Part shown: positions 1 to 9,071 of the stretch, in pieces
How positions within the stretch are numbered: the stretch's first letter is position 1
Layout: the number at the start of each line of letters is the position of its first letter
IMG/VR virus record: IMGVR_UViG_3300025030_001449
Location: 27,174-91,173 of that record
DNA: 64,000 bases
From: a virus
Reading direction: 5' to 3' (one strand)
The notes under the pieces: model-generated
Database searches by the model: none
What the model saw: only the letters and a program-made list of their open reading frames with translations
What the model was told of the DNA's origin: nothing
Program-made: the position numbers and the translations under genes

Positions 1-632
1 TATCCTTTTAAATTATCTTTTCTATCTATTCCATTATAGATATACTTACTCCATTCATGTTTACTGATACTATTACTATATTGTATTTGTAATGGTTCTA
101 ATCCACAATAATAACAATTTTGTAATGTTAATTTTTTAAATTGTTCTTTTGTTAGATTAAATTTTAAATTTCTAATTTTTGCACTTCTAATATACTGAGT
201 AAATAAACTATTTAATCCCGATTCTCCCTTATTTATTCTTCTATATGTATTACCTTTATGTGCCTTTGAAGACATTTCTCTTTGTAAACAACTACAACTT
301 TTTACCTTTCCGCTTTTTAAATGATGAGCTCCAACAATTTTAATTTTACCACAGTCACATTGGCATTTCCATAATGTATTATTAAATTTATCTTTTCCTA
401 TATATTTTAATGCTGTTAATCTATTAAATTTTTGTCCAGTTAAATCAAATATTGTAAACCCACCTCTTGGATCTTTTATTTTTGTGATACCGTTCTTTGT
501 TCTTTTTATTAATCCTGTCTCTGTTTCTCCAGTAATGATCCATTTTCCATCTTTTCTGGGCTTCGTGTATTTCTTCTTCGGTAAAATATTTTCTTTTTCT
601 TCCCATTGTTGTCTAATGTTTATTTCTTTCAT
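1..632 (-). CDS. HNH homing endonuclease, 3' part outside window
   Basis: The frame opens at ATG 630-632 and runs off the window edge without a stop, so about 210 residues are visible. Residues about 63-115 carry the small cysteine-containing module common in phage HNH and AP2 nucleases (FDLTGQKFNRLTAL, then CQCDCG and SCSCL). From about residue 172 an HNH-type zinc site starts (CYYCG ... NGIDRKDN), and the catalytic histidines should lie beyond the edge. It is probably a free-standing homing endonuclease. A host-type promoter near 776-812 and a late-type box at 646-655 both point at it. Confidence 0.75.
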   Translation of the reverse strand, partial: MKEINIRQQWEEKENILPKKKYTKPRKDGKWIITGETETGLIKRTKNGITKIKDPRGGFTIFDLTGQKFNRLTALKYIGKDKFNNTLWKCQCDCGKIKIVGAHHLKSGKVKSCSCLQREMSSKAHKGNTYRRINKGESGLNSLFTQYIRSAKIRNLKFNLTKEQFKKLTLQNCYYCGLEPLQIQYSNSISKHEWSKYIYNGIDRKDNLKG

Positions 633-645
633 AATTTATCGTTTC

Positions 646-655
646 TATATAAATA
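646..655 (-). promoter_or_regulatory. late-type box
   Basis: TATATAAATA on the plus strand, read as TATTTATATA towards the HNH gene, with 13 nt between box and ATG. Confidence 0.4.
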
Positions 656-743
656 GTCGACAAATTAAAAAAATCTAATAAAAATACAATAAAATTAAAT
701 ATTTGGTTCTTATTCCATATTTTATAATAACATTATATATACC

Positions 744-766
744 TGATAATATTGATGATATTATCA
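744..766 (-). other. 9-bp hairpin at promoter start region
   Basis: A perfect palindromic stem (TGATAATAT / ATATTATCA, loop TGATG) lies just downstream of the minus-strand TATCTTTG box, so it would be at or near the 5' end of the HNH transcript. A role in mRNA stability or regulation is inference. Confidence 0.35.
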
Positions 767-769
767 TGC

Positions 770-812
770 AAAATACAAAGATAAGTAAAATTATTTAAAA
801 AGAAAGGTTGTT
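770..812 (-). promoter_or_regulatory. Bacteroidetes-type promoter for the HNH gene
   Basis: The reverse complement holds TACTTATCTTTGTATT, matching the TAnnTTTG -7 box (776-783). The -33 box is weak (a CTTTCTTTT stretch). It leaves a leader of about 135 nt before the HNH start. Confidence 0.55.
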
Positions 813-3800
813 TAATATTTTATTCCATCAATATAAATAAATCTATCTGTATTTTTAACAGAATCAAAACATTTAAATCCAATCTTTTCCAATATTTGTT
901 TTAATTCATGTTCTTTACCTTTCCATTTTGAAGAAGGTTCACAAATAAAAATATTACCAAATGGTTTTAATGTTCTATATGCTTCTTTCAAATAATCTTC
1001 ATAATTTGATCCCATTAATGATAATGAAAATACTGCAACATCCAATGTATTATCTTTTAACGGAACATTACACATATCACAAGAAATAACCTTATTATTT
1101 ATTGCAACATAATCAAAACCATATATTTTATTATCAGGTAATTCATTAGATAATAAATTCTCACCACAACCAAAATCACCAACAACCCAATCTAACCTAT
1201 TTTTTATTTTTTTAGATATTTCAATATATGGAATTTCTGACCACGTTTTTCTTTGTTCACTATAAAGAGTATGATACAAATACCATTCTTCTGGTTCTTT
1301 TTCTATTCTATCTTTTGTTGTACTGGAATGAGAAACCGACCATCTTCTATTCATTTCAGAGAAATCCCCTAATTTTCTTTTTAATTTTTCAACAAACTCT
1401 GGATTTAATGGTATTTTTAATTCTTCTCTTTCAAATGTAATAATATTATTTTTATTTATTCTATCTAACCAATCTTTAAGTTCTTGTTTGGCATCTTCAA
1501 TCATTTTACCTTTTGGTGGTAATAGACTTTTTGGAACTCTCCCATCAATTGCCAAATCTGCTAGTGTTGCTTTATATTTAACAATATTAAATCTTTTTTT
1601 ATCCCAACTCCATTGTCCGTTATCCGTATTAATAATAACTTGGGGAATATAAACATTAACTTTATCAAAAAGAGAACCCTGTCTTTTTATTCTTCCAATT
1701 AATTGATCAAATTCTGAACTTGTCCAAGGGACACATAATGGAATTAATGTATCACACACTTTTTGTATTCCATCTACGCCAGTTCCAACTGGTGCCGAAC
1801 CAATCAAAACATCAACTTCTCTTCTTTTAAATCGTTCCAGACCCGCTTTATCGTCTCCAGTATAAAATCCCACACTAAATCCCAAATCTTTCACATATTT
1901 CCCAATATCGTCAATTATTCCTGTAACATAATAAGTATAGATTAAAGTGCCAGGTTTAATATATTGCTTTATTGCATCCAATTTTGGTTTTAACAAACAT
2001 TTTTCCAAATCAAGTACACCCCCCTTCGGTACATTTTTAATATCTTCCACTAAATGAGACCCATCAATATCAATTTTTTCTATATTAACTGAAATATCAT
2101 ATTTTGGTTTGTATCTCAAACCAGTTATGGTTAATGCTTTATACATTTCAATACCATTAATTATGGATCCTTTTGTATCCAAATCGTCATGTGATTGACC
2201 AGATAATAATTCAATTAGTTTTTTTGGTTCTTCTAAATTATTAATAACTGGAGTTGCAGACATTCCTAACAAATATAAATTTTTATTTAATTCTCTTGCT
2301 TTGATAATTAACTTATTTATAACATTTCTTCTTATTGATTCTTTATCTTCATCTCTTTGTTTTACATTTTGAATCTCATCCAAAATAATGTAATCAAAAA
2401 TATTATTTTCAAATAATTGGGAAGCAATATATTCACCATCTTCTTGTTGAAATGTTTCATAATTTAATATTAAATAATTGTTTTCATTATCTTTTGGCAA
2501 AGTAATATTATATTTATCGTTTAATATATTATAAGAATTAGCAGGAACGTTATCCAAATATTTTTTAACATAAATGTTATTATTTGTGAAATATTCATTT
2601 ATGGATTTAACCCACCCATCAACAATTGAATTATTACAAATAATCAATGTATTTTTTAATTTTGCTATTCTTCCAGCTAAAATTGCTGAAAGAGTTTTTC
2701 CTGAACCTACCCCAGACCAGTTCCCATAAATTTTTTCTTTTAATAATCTGTAAGATACAAGTAACTGCATGTCATTGGGTTTATATTTGAAAATATAATC
2801 TTTTGGTATTTTAAGATTTTTCATTTCATAATATTCTGTCAAAAACTCTTTCTTAATAATTTCAAAATTTTTACCACCATGTTCATTTTTCAGTTTGTCA
2901 ATGTTTACTTCTTTTTCATTTAAAATATTATTCCAAAATTCTTTTAATTTATTTTTTAATAAAAAATCAATATTTTCATCATCAAGTGATGCCGTTATCA
3001 TTTTATTATCCAGCATTTTTAATTTTTTTATTGCATCTTCATCATTGGGAATTAATTCTTCCTCTTTTTCATTTTCCGTAATATCTAATTTATCTTTTTC
3101 TAATACTTGTTCTGTAAATTGTAATTCTTTTTCAATTTCTTTTTCTTCTTCCTCACTATCAAATTCTGTTTCATCAGTTTTTTTAACTTTGTTTATTATA
3201 TCATTTAATATATCTTTTCTATGTTGGGAACCAGATTTGGAGGAAACAAAATCTTCCAATGAGCCAAGCTCTTTAAGTTTTTTGGCTAAATTATTTGAAT
3301 TTATAATTGTTATAAGTTCAACAGAAGATAAATTAATTAATTCAGATTGAAGAGATTTTAAAAAATCAATTATTGCTGATTTATTCCATTGATGTTGGCC
3401 ATTACCCAAATAACCTAAAAAATCAGCATAACAAGTAAATTCATTTTTATATGTACGTTCTGGGATTGATGGAATATTATTTGGTTTATTTATTTTCCAC
3501 CAATTTTCAAATTCCTCACAAGATTTCAAATTAAATTTATGAACAAATTCTTTTGCTTCTTCAAATGGTAAATGTTGTTTACTTTTTTCTAAATTAGATA
3601 AAATTCCACCACCTAAAAAATTTCCCCATGAAATCCAACCTTTATTTTTATAGGCGACTCCTGGTGTTTTGGGGATATTATTTGGAAGGTTATTGTTTTT
3701 CCAATATTCTTGCCATTTTGATATTGATTTCAAATTTAATTTTTGAACATATTCTTTTGCTTCTTTAAATGGTAAAAATTTTTTCAACTGATCAGCAATT

Positions 3801-4963
3801 CTACCTGTCCCTAAAAAATCACCCATTGAAATCCACCCATGATTTTTATAAGTTTTTGATAAGGTTCTTGGTAAATTATTTGGTTTATTTATTTTCCACC
3901 AATTTTCATATTCTTTCCCAGATTTCAAATTTAATTTTTGAACATATTCTTTTGCTTCTTTAAATGGTAAAAATTTTTTCAACCGACCAGAAACTATACC
4001 AGTTCCTAAAAAATCACCCCAAGATACCCATCCACTTTTTTTATATGTATTATCTGGGTATGCTGGAATATTATCTGGTTTATTTGTTTTCCACCAATTT
4101 TCATATTCTTTCCCAGATTTCAAATTTAATTTTTGAACATATTCTTTTGCTTCTTTAAATGGTAAATGTTGTTTACTTTTATCATATCCTATCCAGTCAG
4201 CCATGCTAATAAATTCTTTCTTATAAAGTCTATAAGGATTAATAGGGATATCGTCTGGTTTTTTTGTTCTATTCCATATTTTTAATTCATGCCCACTTTT
4301 AAATCCCTGTTGTCTAACAATCTCTCTACTATCTATAAATGATTTCCATTTTCTATTGTGGTTAGAAATTTTATCCTCACCCAACCAATGATATATGTCT
4401 TGCCATCCCTTATTTTTATATACTACATTTGGATTAATTGGTAAATCAATCGGATTATGTTTTTTAAACCAAATATTATATCCAACCCAACCATTCCTAA
4501 TATTTTCTTTTCTTATTTTTTTTAATGCTTTTTGAAATGGCAAGTTCCTTTTTAACTGATAACTATACCTATCTATATTTAATAAATCACACCAAAAACT
4601 ATTCCTCTCTCCATTATATTGTTTATTTAATTCATAATATGATTTAGGGTTTCGTGGAATACCTAAATCTCTATTTTTTCGATAAAATTCTAAATAATCT
4701 TTTGGATTTTTAATATTATTTTTCCTTACTAGTATTTGTAAATTTTTAAAAGATAACATTTTATTTTTTTCATAACCACATTTTTTACAACCACATCTGA
4801 GTTTATGAGAAGATGGTGTAATATAAAATGGTCCATGTACTGGACATATTATTTTAACTTTTGTCGTAGTATTAATATATTTTACCAATGAATAATCATA
4901 TTTATCCTCGTGAATCTCTTTGAATTGTTGAATAACTTCTTCTTTGGTTAGTTTACTTGGCAT
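812..4963 (-). CDS. SNF2-like helicase fused to Rrp8-like methyltransferase, with DUF723-like and PHINT-type repeats
   Basis: A 1383-residue multidomain protein. Residues 1-65 resemble DUF723 (KYDYSLVKY, then C-x-HG and CGCKKCG). Residues about 67-545 hold about seven repeats of the phage-integrase-repeat (PHINT) type, each ending in a W(G)DFLG-like motif; four are nearly identical in DNA. An acidic linker follows near 600-660. Residues about 700-1130 are a superfamily 2, SNF2-like helicase: GVGSGKT (about 747), DEIQ (about 861), SATP (about 902), QLIGRIKRQG (about 1089). Residues about 1240-1383 match Rrp8-family methyltransferases: DFGCGE for SAM binding, CDM..VPL, and VFSLSLMGSNYEDYL. Rrp8 proteins are nucleolar rRNA m1A methyltransferases, so the likely activity is SAM-dependent RNA (or DNA) methylation coupled to ATP-driven remodelling; the substrate is unknown. 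No obvious late box lies upstream. Confidence 0.85.
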   Translation of the reverse strand: MPSKLTKEEVIQQFKEIHEDKYDYSLVKYINTTTKVKIICPVHGPFYITPSSHKLRCGCKKCGYEKNKMLSFKNLQILVRKNNIKNPKDYLEFYRKNRDLGIPRNPKSYYELNKQYNGERNSFWCDLLNIDRYSYQLKRNLPFQKALKKIRKENIRNGWVGYNIWFKKHNPIDLPINPNVVYKNKGWQDIYHWLGEDKISNHNRKWKSFIDSREIVRQQGFKSGHELKIWNRTKKPDDIPINPYRLYKKEFISMADWIGYDKSKQHLPFKEAKEYVQKLNLKSGKEYENWWKTNKPDNIPAYPDNTYKKSGWVSWGDFLGTGIVSGRLKKFLPFKEAKEYVQKLNLKSGKEYENWWKINKPNNLPRTLSKTYKNHGWISMGDFLGTGRIADQLKKFLPFKEAKEYVQKLNLKSISKWQEYWKNNNLPNNIPKTPGVAYKNKGWISWGNFLGGGILSNLEKSKQHLPFEEAKEFVHKFNLKSCEEFENWWKINKPNNIPSIPERTYKNEFTCYADFLGYLGNGQHQWNKSAIIDFLKSLQSELINLSSVELITIINSNNLAKKLKELGSLEDFVSSKSGSQHRKDILNDIINKVKKTDETEFDSEEEEKEIEKELQFTEQVLEKDKLDITENEKEEELIPNDEDAIKKLKMLDNKMITASLDDENIDFLLKNKLKEFWNNILNEKEVNIDKLKNEHGGKNFEIIKKEFLTEYYEMKNLKIPKDYIFKYKPNDMQLLVSYRLLKEKIYGNWSGVGSGKTLSAILAGRIAKLKNTLIICNNSIVDGWVKSINEYFTNNNIYVKKYLDNVPANSYNILNDKYNITLPKDNENNYLILNYETFQQEDGEYIASQLFENNIFDYIILDEIQNVKQRDEDKESIRRNVINKLIIKARELNKNLYLLGMSATPVINNLEEPKKLIELLSGQSHDDLDTKGSIINGIEMYKALTITGLRYKPKYDISVNIEKIDIDGSHLVEDIKNVPKGGVLDLEKCLLKPKLDAIKQYIKPGTLIYTYYVTGIIDDIGKYVKDLGFSVGFYTGDDKAGLERFKRREVDVLIGSAPVGTGVDGIQKVCDTLIPLCVPWTSSEFDQLIGRIKRQGSLFDKVNVYIPQVIINTDNGQWSWDKKRFNIVKYKATLADLAIDGRVPKSLLPPKGKMIEDAKQELKDWLDRINKNNIITFEREELKIPLNPEFVEKLKRKLGDFSEMNRRWSVSHSSTTKDRIEKEPEEWYLYHTLYSEQRKTWSEIPYIEISKKIKNRLDWVVGDFGCGENLLSNELPDNKIYGFDYVAINNKVISCDMCNVPLKDNTLDVAVFSLSLMGSNYEDYLKEAYRTLKPFGNIFICEPSSKWKGKEHELKQILEKIGFKCFDSVKNTDRFIYIDGIKY
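3400..4190 (-). repeat. tandem PHINT-type coding repeats
   Basis: About 190-200 bp units inside the helicase gene. The stretch coding for LPFKEAKEYVQKLNLKS recurs three times almost identically, near 3720-3775, 3925-3975 and 4120-4170, with a diverged copy near 3530-3570. Recent tandem duplication is likely. Confidence 0.85.
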
Positions 4964-4995
4964 AATTATTTTTAATATTAAAAATTAAATTTTTC

Positions 4996-5418
4996 TTACT
5001 TATTATCAATTAAATCAATAACATTTTGGATGTTTAAAATACCAAAAATTAATAAAATTGAAATGAATGTAATAATTATCATCCAAATTTTATATTTTTC
5101 ATCATTAAAAGAAAGAAAACCAATAATTATATTAATTAGTTTAAAAAATAATATTTTATCATAAAAATAAAAACAATAAATCCAAAAAGTAAATTTAACA
5201 GTTTTGTCATCCCCGCCAGAATAACTAATTGTTTCATCACATTTTTCTTTTAAAGTATAACGCATAAAAATGCCCTCATTTGTTACTGTTTTTATCAAAT
5301 TATTTTTTATCTTTAAAAAAATCCAGTTGATTATTTCTATCAAAATTATTGTTAAACTTATCGCTACTAGCCAGCATATAATTGTTAAATTATTACTGAT
5401 ATTATTTATTATATTCAT
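4996..5418 (-). CDS. small membrane protein, unknown function
   Basis: 140 residues from ATG 5416-5418. A longer frame to 5574 exists, but a host-type minus-strand promoter lies at 5467-5503 inside that extension, so the internal start is preferred. There are three likely membrane segments (about residues 9-33, 81-100 and 112-130) around a polar region containing KCDETISYSGGDDKTVKF. The family is not recognised. It follows the RuvC-like gene with its own promoter. Confidence 0.65.
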   Translation of the reverse strand: MNIINNISNNLTIICWLVAISLTIILIEIINWIFLKIKNNLIKTVTNEGIFMRYTLKEKCDETISYSGGDDKTVKFTFWIYCFYFYDKILFFKLINIIIGFLSFNDEKYKIWMIIITFISILLIFGILNIQNVIDLIDNK

Positions 5419-5466
5419 AATCTTTTTACTATAAATATTATTTTTATTAATATGTTTATATTTCAA

Positions 5467-5503
5467 TTTTACAAAAGTAAGTAAAATAATTGAGATTTCC
5501 AAA
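5467..5503 (-). promoter_or_regulatory. Bacteroidetes-type promoter
   Basis: On the minus strand TTTGG (5499-5503) is followed by TTACTTACTTTTG, with a -7 box TACTTTTG at 5472-5479. It is placed to drive the membrane protein that starts at 5418. Confidence 0.75.
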
Positions 5504-5515
5504 TAAAAAACAAAA

Positions 5516-6133
5516 TTATTTTTTAAAATTATATTTTTGATTAATATAACCAATAGAAACACACACAGAATCACTCATGTCAAATGATTCTTTTTTCAAT
5601 ACGTTATTTTTTGAATATATCCATATAATTGAAGGATATTCTTTTTGAACCAAATCCCAAATCACCATTTTTTTATCAATCTCATAATCATAACCCCCAA
5701 ATAATACTGGATTTCCAGGTTTTTCAATTAATTCCCCATTTTTTTTAAATTTCCTTGGTTGCATTAATTCTGGAAATGCATATTTCCTTGATTCATAGGC
5801 ACTCAAATAACTTGGAACAATTTTAAATATGTCATAAATTACTTTGGATATCATTCCATTAAATTTAATTAATATTCCACATGTGAAAATATTATTGCTT
5901 GATATAAGTGGTTCTTCAATAACAATATCTGTTATTCCGATATCTTTATATTGTAATAAAAATTCTTTTACAATATCTACTTTTCTGAACATTTCCTCAA
6001 ACTTATTCTCTGGTTTTGGATTCTTTGGTTGTGGAGAAATATGTGTTAATGTTAATAATTTTTTATTTTGGTCCATTATACAAATTCCCACAGTTTTTGT
6101 TGAAATATCCAAACTTAAAATTTTATTGTTCAT
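5516..6133 (-). CDS. RuvC-like Holliday-junction nuclease (RNase H fold)
   Basis: 205 residues. The order of acidic residues fits the RuvC/RNase H nuclease fold: SLDISTKTVG (D9) on the first strand, IVIEEPL (E73/E74) on the fourth, and SFDMSDSVCVSIGY (about D185/D188) in the last helix. The length suits phage resolvases. It would cut branched DNA during recombination or before packaging. The exact subfamily cannot be fixed from sequence alone, and a role in mobile-element or guide-RNA systems is less likely because no extra domain is present. Confidence 0.7.
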   Translation of the reverse strand: MNNKILSLDISTKTVGICIMDQNKKLLTLTHISPQPKNPKPENKFEEMFRKVDIVKEFLLQYKDIGITDIVIEEPLISSNNIFTCGILIKFNGMISKVIYDIFKIVPSYLSAYESRKYAFPELMQPRKFKKNGELIEKPGNPVLFGGYDYEIDKKMVIWDLVQKEYPSIIWIYSKNNVLKKESFDMSDSVCVSIGYINQKYNFKK

Positions 6134-6151
6134 ATTATATTAAAAACTTAA

Positions 6152-6493
6152 TTATACTACTAAACCTTTCTTTTTTAAACTTTCAAATATTATTGCACTT
6201 TCTTTCTTCATTTCTTCATGCCATTTTTCATCTCTTGGTTTAAATTTTATCTCATCTTCATCATGTTCTTTCAATGCTTGTTTATTATTTCTATTAACAA
6301 ATTTCCAATAATATTTATTTTCTGGATCTATTCCTTGTTTTACCATATTATATCCATTTTCAATTATTAAATTTATTATTGGCTGGTGCCACGTTATTTG
6401 TTTTTGATCTTTATATTCGTCATAAGTTACAATAAAAAATACATCTGGTTTTTTCATATTTAATAATTTTATCCTCTTTAATTTATCTTTCAT
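6152..6493 (-). CDS. unknown protein, paralogue of the gene at 41570-41926
   Basis: 113 residues; an internal start at M13 is also possible. It shares PD(V/I)FFI.TY..Y.D, the pattern GY....GI....KYYWKFV and a charged C terminus with the 118-residue product at 41570-41926, so the phage keeps two copies. The start codon overlaps the stop of the upstream endonuclease (ATGA), implying translational coupling. No membrane segment or known motif was seen. Confidence 0.7.
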   Translation of the reverse strand: MKDKLKRIKLLNMKKPDVFFIVTYDEYKDQKQITWHQPIINLIIENGYNMVKQGIDPENKYYWKFVNRNNKQALKEHDEDEIKFKPRDEKWHEEMKKESAIIFESLKKKGLVV

Positions 6494-7644
6494 TTTATTA
6501 ATTCTTTAACTTCTTGTTCAGATAATAATTGTTTCTTTTCATTGAAAATCATAAATTCAAATCTCATATTCATTTCCAAACATTTTTGTTTTTTTAAAAA
6601 TATATTATCTTTTTTGCATTTATATGTCCATGTACTTTTAACTTCAATTATTTTGTTTTCTGATATAATGTAAATATCAGGATAGTATCTTCTTCTTTTA
6701 TTATTCTCTTTATTATACCAAATTTTACCTATTGTTTTCTCAATATCTTTATTATCAATTAATAAATCTTCTTCTTTATATATTTTTAATAATAAATCTA
6801 ATGCTAATGGTTCATATCCTTGAACTTTAATAATTTTACCAGACGGTAAAATATAATCCTTTAATTTAAATGCTGATTTTTGTTGTTTTTCAAAAATTTC
6901 TGAATTTTGTGAAACATTATTAGTACCATATTTTTTTAAATTTGTTTTCTCTGCTTTAATTCTATTATTATAATATTTATTACCATATTTTTCCAATTTT
7001 GTTTTTTCTACTTTTTTCCTTAATTCTGGAGATTGAAAGCAATTATCAACTCCAAATTTTTTATTATTAGTTTCTTTTCTCTTATTATATATTACTTTAA
7101 ATTCTTTATTTGATTTATTAGAATATGTTTTAGATATACTTTTTGGATTATTATAATTTTTATTTCCATATTTTTTTAATTTTGTTTCCTCTGATTGTTT
7201 TCTGTTATTATAATTTTCATCACCATGATTTTTTAATTTTGTTTGTTTAGTTTTTTCTGGATTATTAAAATAAGCATCGCCATATTTTTTTTCTTTTATT
7301 TCTAATAATCTATCAAATATTTTTTTATTTTGTATAGGAAAATTTACCCCATATTTTCTTAAAGAGGTTTTTTGGTTTTTGCCTGCAATATAGGCACATT
7401 TTTGAGAACAACTATACTTATCAATAAAATTTTTAACGTTTTTCAAATATGTTTGATATTTTATTTGTTTTTCTTTTCCACAGATATCACATTTAACTTT
7501 TATTTTTACTTGGCTTCCTTTTGATAAATGATTAACTGGTATATCAATAATATCATTATATTTTATATTTGTATATCCTAATTTTTGAAAATATTTTATA
7601 GTAAATGGTCTTATTGTTATTTTAACTGTTTTTGTTAATATCAT
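6490..7644 (-). CDS. homing-endonuclease-like protein with KYG repeats and a PD-(D/E)xK-type C terminus
   Basis: 384 residues. The N-terminal part has a zinc-binding module (CDICGKEKQIKY ... SCSQKC). The middle consists of short repeats of the type TKLKKYGNKNYNN, about seven units. The C terminus has a nuclease-like core, YYPDIYIISENKIIEVKSTW, where D, E and K fit a Vsr/PD-(D/E)xK active site. The N terminus and repeats are shared with the gene at 38465-39376, which ends in a different nuclease domain. Probably a selfish DNA endonuclease; catalytic activity is inferred. Confidence 0.7.
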   Translation of the reverse strand: MILTKTVKITIRPFTIKYFQKLGYTNIKYNDIIDIPVNHLSKGSQVKIKVKCDICGKEKQIKYQTYLKNVKNFIDKYSCSQKCAYIAGKNQKTSLRKYGVNFPIQNKKIFDRLLEIKEKKYGDAYFNNPEKTKQTKLKNHGDENYNNRKQSEETKLKKYGNKNYNNPKSISKTYSNKSNKEFKVIYNKRKETNNKKFGVDNCFQSPELRKKVEKTKLEKYGNKYYNNRIKAEKTNLKKYGTNNVSQNSEIFEKQQKSAFKLKDYILPSGKIIKVQGYEPLALDLLLKIYKEEDLLIDNKDIEKTIGKIWYNKENNKRRRYYPDIYIISENKIIEVKSTWTYKCKKDNIFLKKQKCLEMNMRFEFMIFNEKKQLLSEQEVKELIK

Positions 7645-7780
7645 TTTCTTTTTGTTTATTTAAATATTCTATTATTAATCTCTCAATTAATCTGGACTTA
7701 TTTATTAATGTAAAATTTGAATAATTTTTTAATCTATCAATTATTTTTTCTTCAACTGTAAATGTTACTTTTTTTCTCAT
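7622..7780 (-). CDS. ribbon-helix-helix DNA-binding protein
   Basis: 52 residues from ATG 7778-7780; a longer frame to 7822 would run through the late-type box and is rejected. KKVTFTVEEKIIDRLKNYS followed by NKSRLIERLIIEYL fits one beta strand and two helices of the CopG/Arc class. Its 3' end overlaps the endonuclease start by 23 bp, so the pair is probably co-transcribed. It may regulate the endonuclease or other phage promoters. Confidence 0.6.
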   Translation of the reverse strand: MRKKVTFTVEEKIIDRLKNYSNFTLINKSRLIERLIIEYLNKQKENDINKNS

Positions 7781-7797
7781 AATTATATTTCTTTTAC

Positions 7798-7807
7798 ATA
7801 TAAATAT
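7798..7807 (-). promoter_or_regulatory. late-type box
   Basis: ATATAAATAT on the plus strand, 17 nt from the start of the ribbon-helix-helix gene, and preceded (in minus direction) by the 3' element shared with two other structural genes. Confidence 0.5.
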
Positions 7808-7814
7808 TACATAA

Positions 7815-7856
7815 AATAGCAAAAGACCATTTATTTTAAATTATTTTTTAAAAAAG
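7815..7856 (-). repeat. 3' element shared by three structural genes, copy 1
   Basis: Directly after the fibre gene stop lies an AT-rich stretch containing AGCAAAAGACC (plus strand). The same kind of sequence follows the genes that end at 11291 and 26118, always between a structural-gene stop and a late-type box. Confidence 0.5.
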
Positions 7857-9038
7857 TTAGATTTTGATTTGTATATCGAAAACCACAATATTATTTTTAC
7901 TTTTGGGAACGCTTTCTGAAGTCTTGGCGATAGCTATAAGTTCTGGTGGATTCTTGCCATTATATAACCCAATTTCTGTAATATATAAATTGTCTGAATT
8001 TGTTGCGTTAACCATTCCTACCCCCCAAACATCCTCGGCGGTTTTATTAGTTGAAACGTTAAATTCTTGGAGGTCTCCTATGCAAATTATGTGCTGTATA
8101 AATTCTGTGACAAATGATCGAAACTGTATCTGGGCATTAGTAGTGATTCCAGTTTTAGTGAAATTGGTCCCAAACTGTTTTTCTAGTTCTTGAACTATAA
8201 CTGGATCATGAATTGTACAAAATCCGGCTGAAAGATATGCTACCCCCAGAATTAAATCTTTTTTCTTTCCAGCTGGAGTATCATCCATAAAATTTGCTAA
8301 AAATTTCCCACCCTTATCAAATGGTCTTTTATTTGATTGTCCTGTTGCCCATGACTTTGCAGTGTCACTATTTGGATTACTTGTTCTTGCACTTAAAGCA
8401 TCACTGAATAAAAATGCAACATTAGAGGGGTTATCTAAACTTGGTCCTCCAAATTCATGTGATTGAGGTTGTGGATCACTATAAAGTGAATCTGGGTCCA
8501 AAATACTTATAGGATCATCAAAATAACTACTATATAAATTTATTGTTGTTCCCCCCGATGGTACAGTTAATTTAATAGATTTACCATCAATTAATTCTCC
8601 ATAATGGTTTTTAGGTATATCAACAACAACTATTTTATTTTGATTCCCAACGCCTGAAAATGCAGTATTACTAAAACCGCCATTAGCAAATGTAGTTCCA
8701 GTGAATTTTATTTTTTGTTCATTTGTAATAGGATAATTAAAAGAAGAGAATAAATTCCCATATTGACGACTTGTCAAATCTGTTCTATCAGCAATAGTAA
8801 AACTAATATGATTAGATTTTGGTGAACCACTACTATCTAAAGTAATTAAATTCCCAGAATTCAACCATACTCTTTCTTTTTTAAATCCACCAGATGTTTG
8901 GTCAACTTGTTTTAAAAACGGGGCCAAGGAATTATCTTGTGGAGGTGGTGGTGGAGTTGGTTCAGGTTCTTGACCCTGCAATAGTTGACCTTTATCTTTT
9001 ATAAAATTTGGATCTGTAAGATTTAGATTTACTGGCAT
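7857..9038 (-). CDS. tail fibre or baseplate structural protein
   Basis: 393 residues. A proline-rich linker (PEPTPPPPPQD) follows the first 25 residues, then a glycine- and serine-rich beta-type sequence typical of fibres. The C-terminal ITEIGLYNGKNPPELIAIAK resembles the end of the product of 11291-13513 (ISEVGIYDNNRNLVAVGKI), suggesting a shared C-terminal domain. It is the last gene of the long structural run. Confidence 0.65.
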   Translation of the reverse strand: MPVNLNLTDPNFIKDKGQLLQGQEPEPTPPPPPQDNSLAPFLKQVDQTSGGFKKERVWLNSGNLITLDSSGSPKSNHISFTIADRTDLTSRQYGNLFSSFNYPITNEQKIKFTGTTFANGGFSNTAFSGVGNQNKIVVVDIPKNHYGELIDGKSIKLTVPSGGTTINLYSSYFDDPISILDPDSLYSDPQPQSHEFGGPSLDNPSNVAFLFSDALSARTSNPNSDTAKSWATGQSNKRPFDKGGKFLANFMDDTPAGKKKDLILGVAYLSAGFCTIHDPVIVQELEKQFGTNFTKTGITTNAQIQFRSFVTEFIQHIICIGDLQEFNVSTNKTAEDVWGVGMVNATNSDNLYITEIGLYNGKNPPELIAIAKTSESVPKSKNNIVVFDIQIKI

Positions 9039-9052
9039 ATTGTTCTATTTTC

Positions 9053-9063
9053 TATATAAATAT
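9053..9063 (-). promoter_or_regulatory. late-type box
   Basis: TATATAAATAT (plus strand), 14 nt from the start codon at 9038. Confidence 0.5.
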
Positions 9064-9071
9064 TATCAACT

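Noticed and set aside
1000-1250. Restriction-modification type DNA methyltransferase in the helicase protein
   Set aside because: There is no DPPY/NPPY-type catalytic motif; the sequence follows Rrp8 instead.
2895-3350. Long plus-strand open frame opposite the helicase gene
   Set aside because: Low-complexity Ser/Phe-rich product that mirrors the Lys/Glu-rich minus-strand gene; no promoter or start signal.
3400-4190. Regular repeats resembling a CRISPR array
   Set aside because: The units are about 190-200 bp, in frame, and encode the PHINT-type protein repeats of the helicase; there are no short repeats with unique spacers.
5419-5574. N-terminal extension of the membrane protein ending at 4996
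   Set aside because: A host-type promoter lies inside this stretch and the resolvase gene overlaps it; the ATG at 5418 is preferred.
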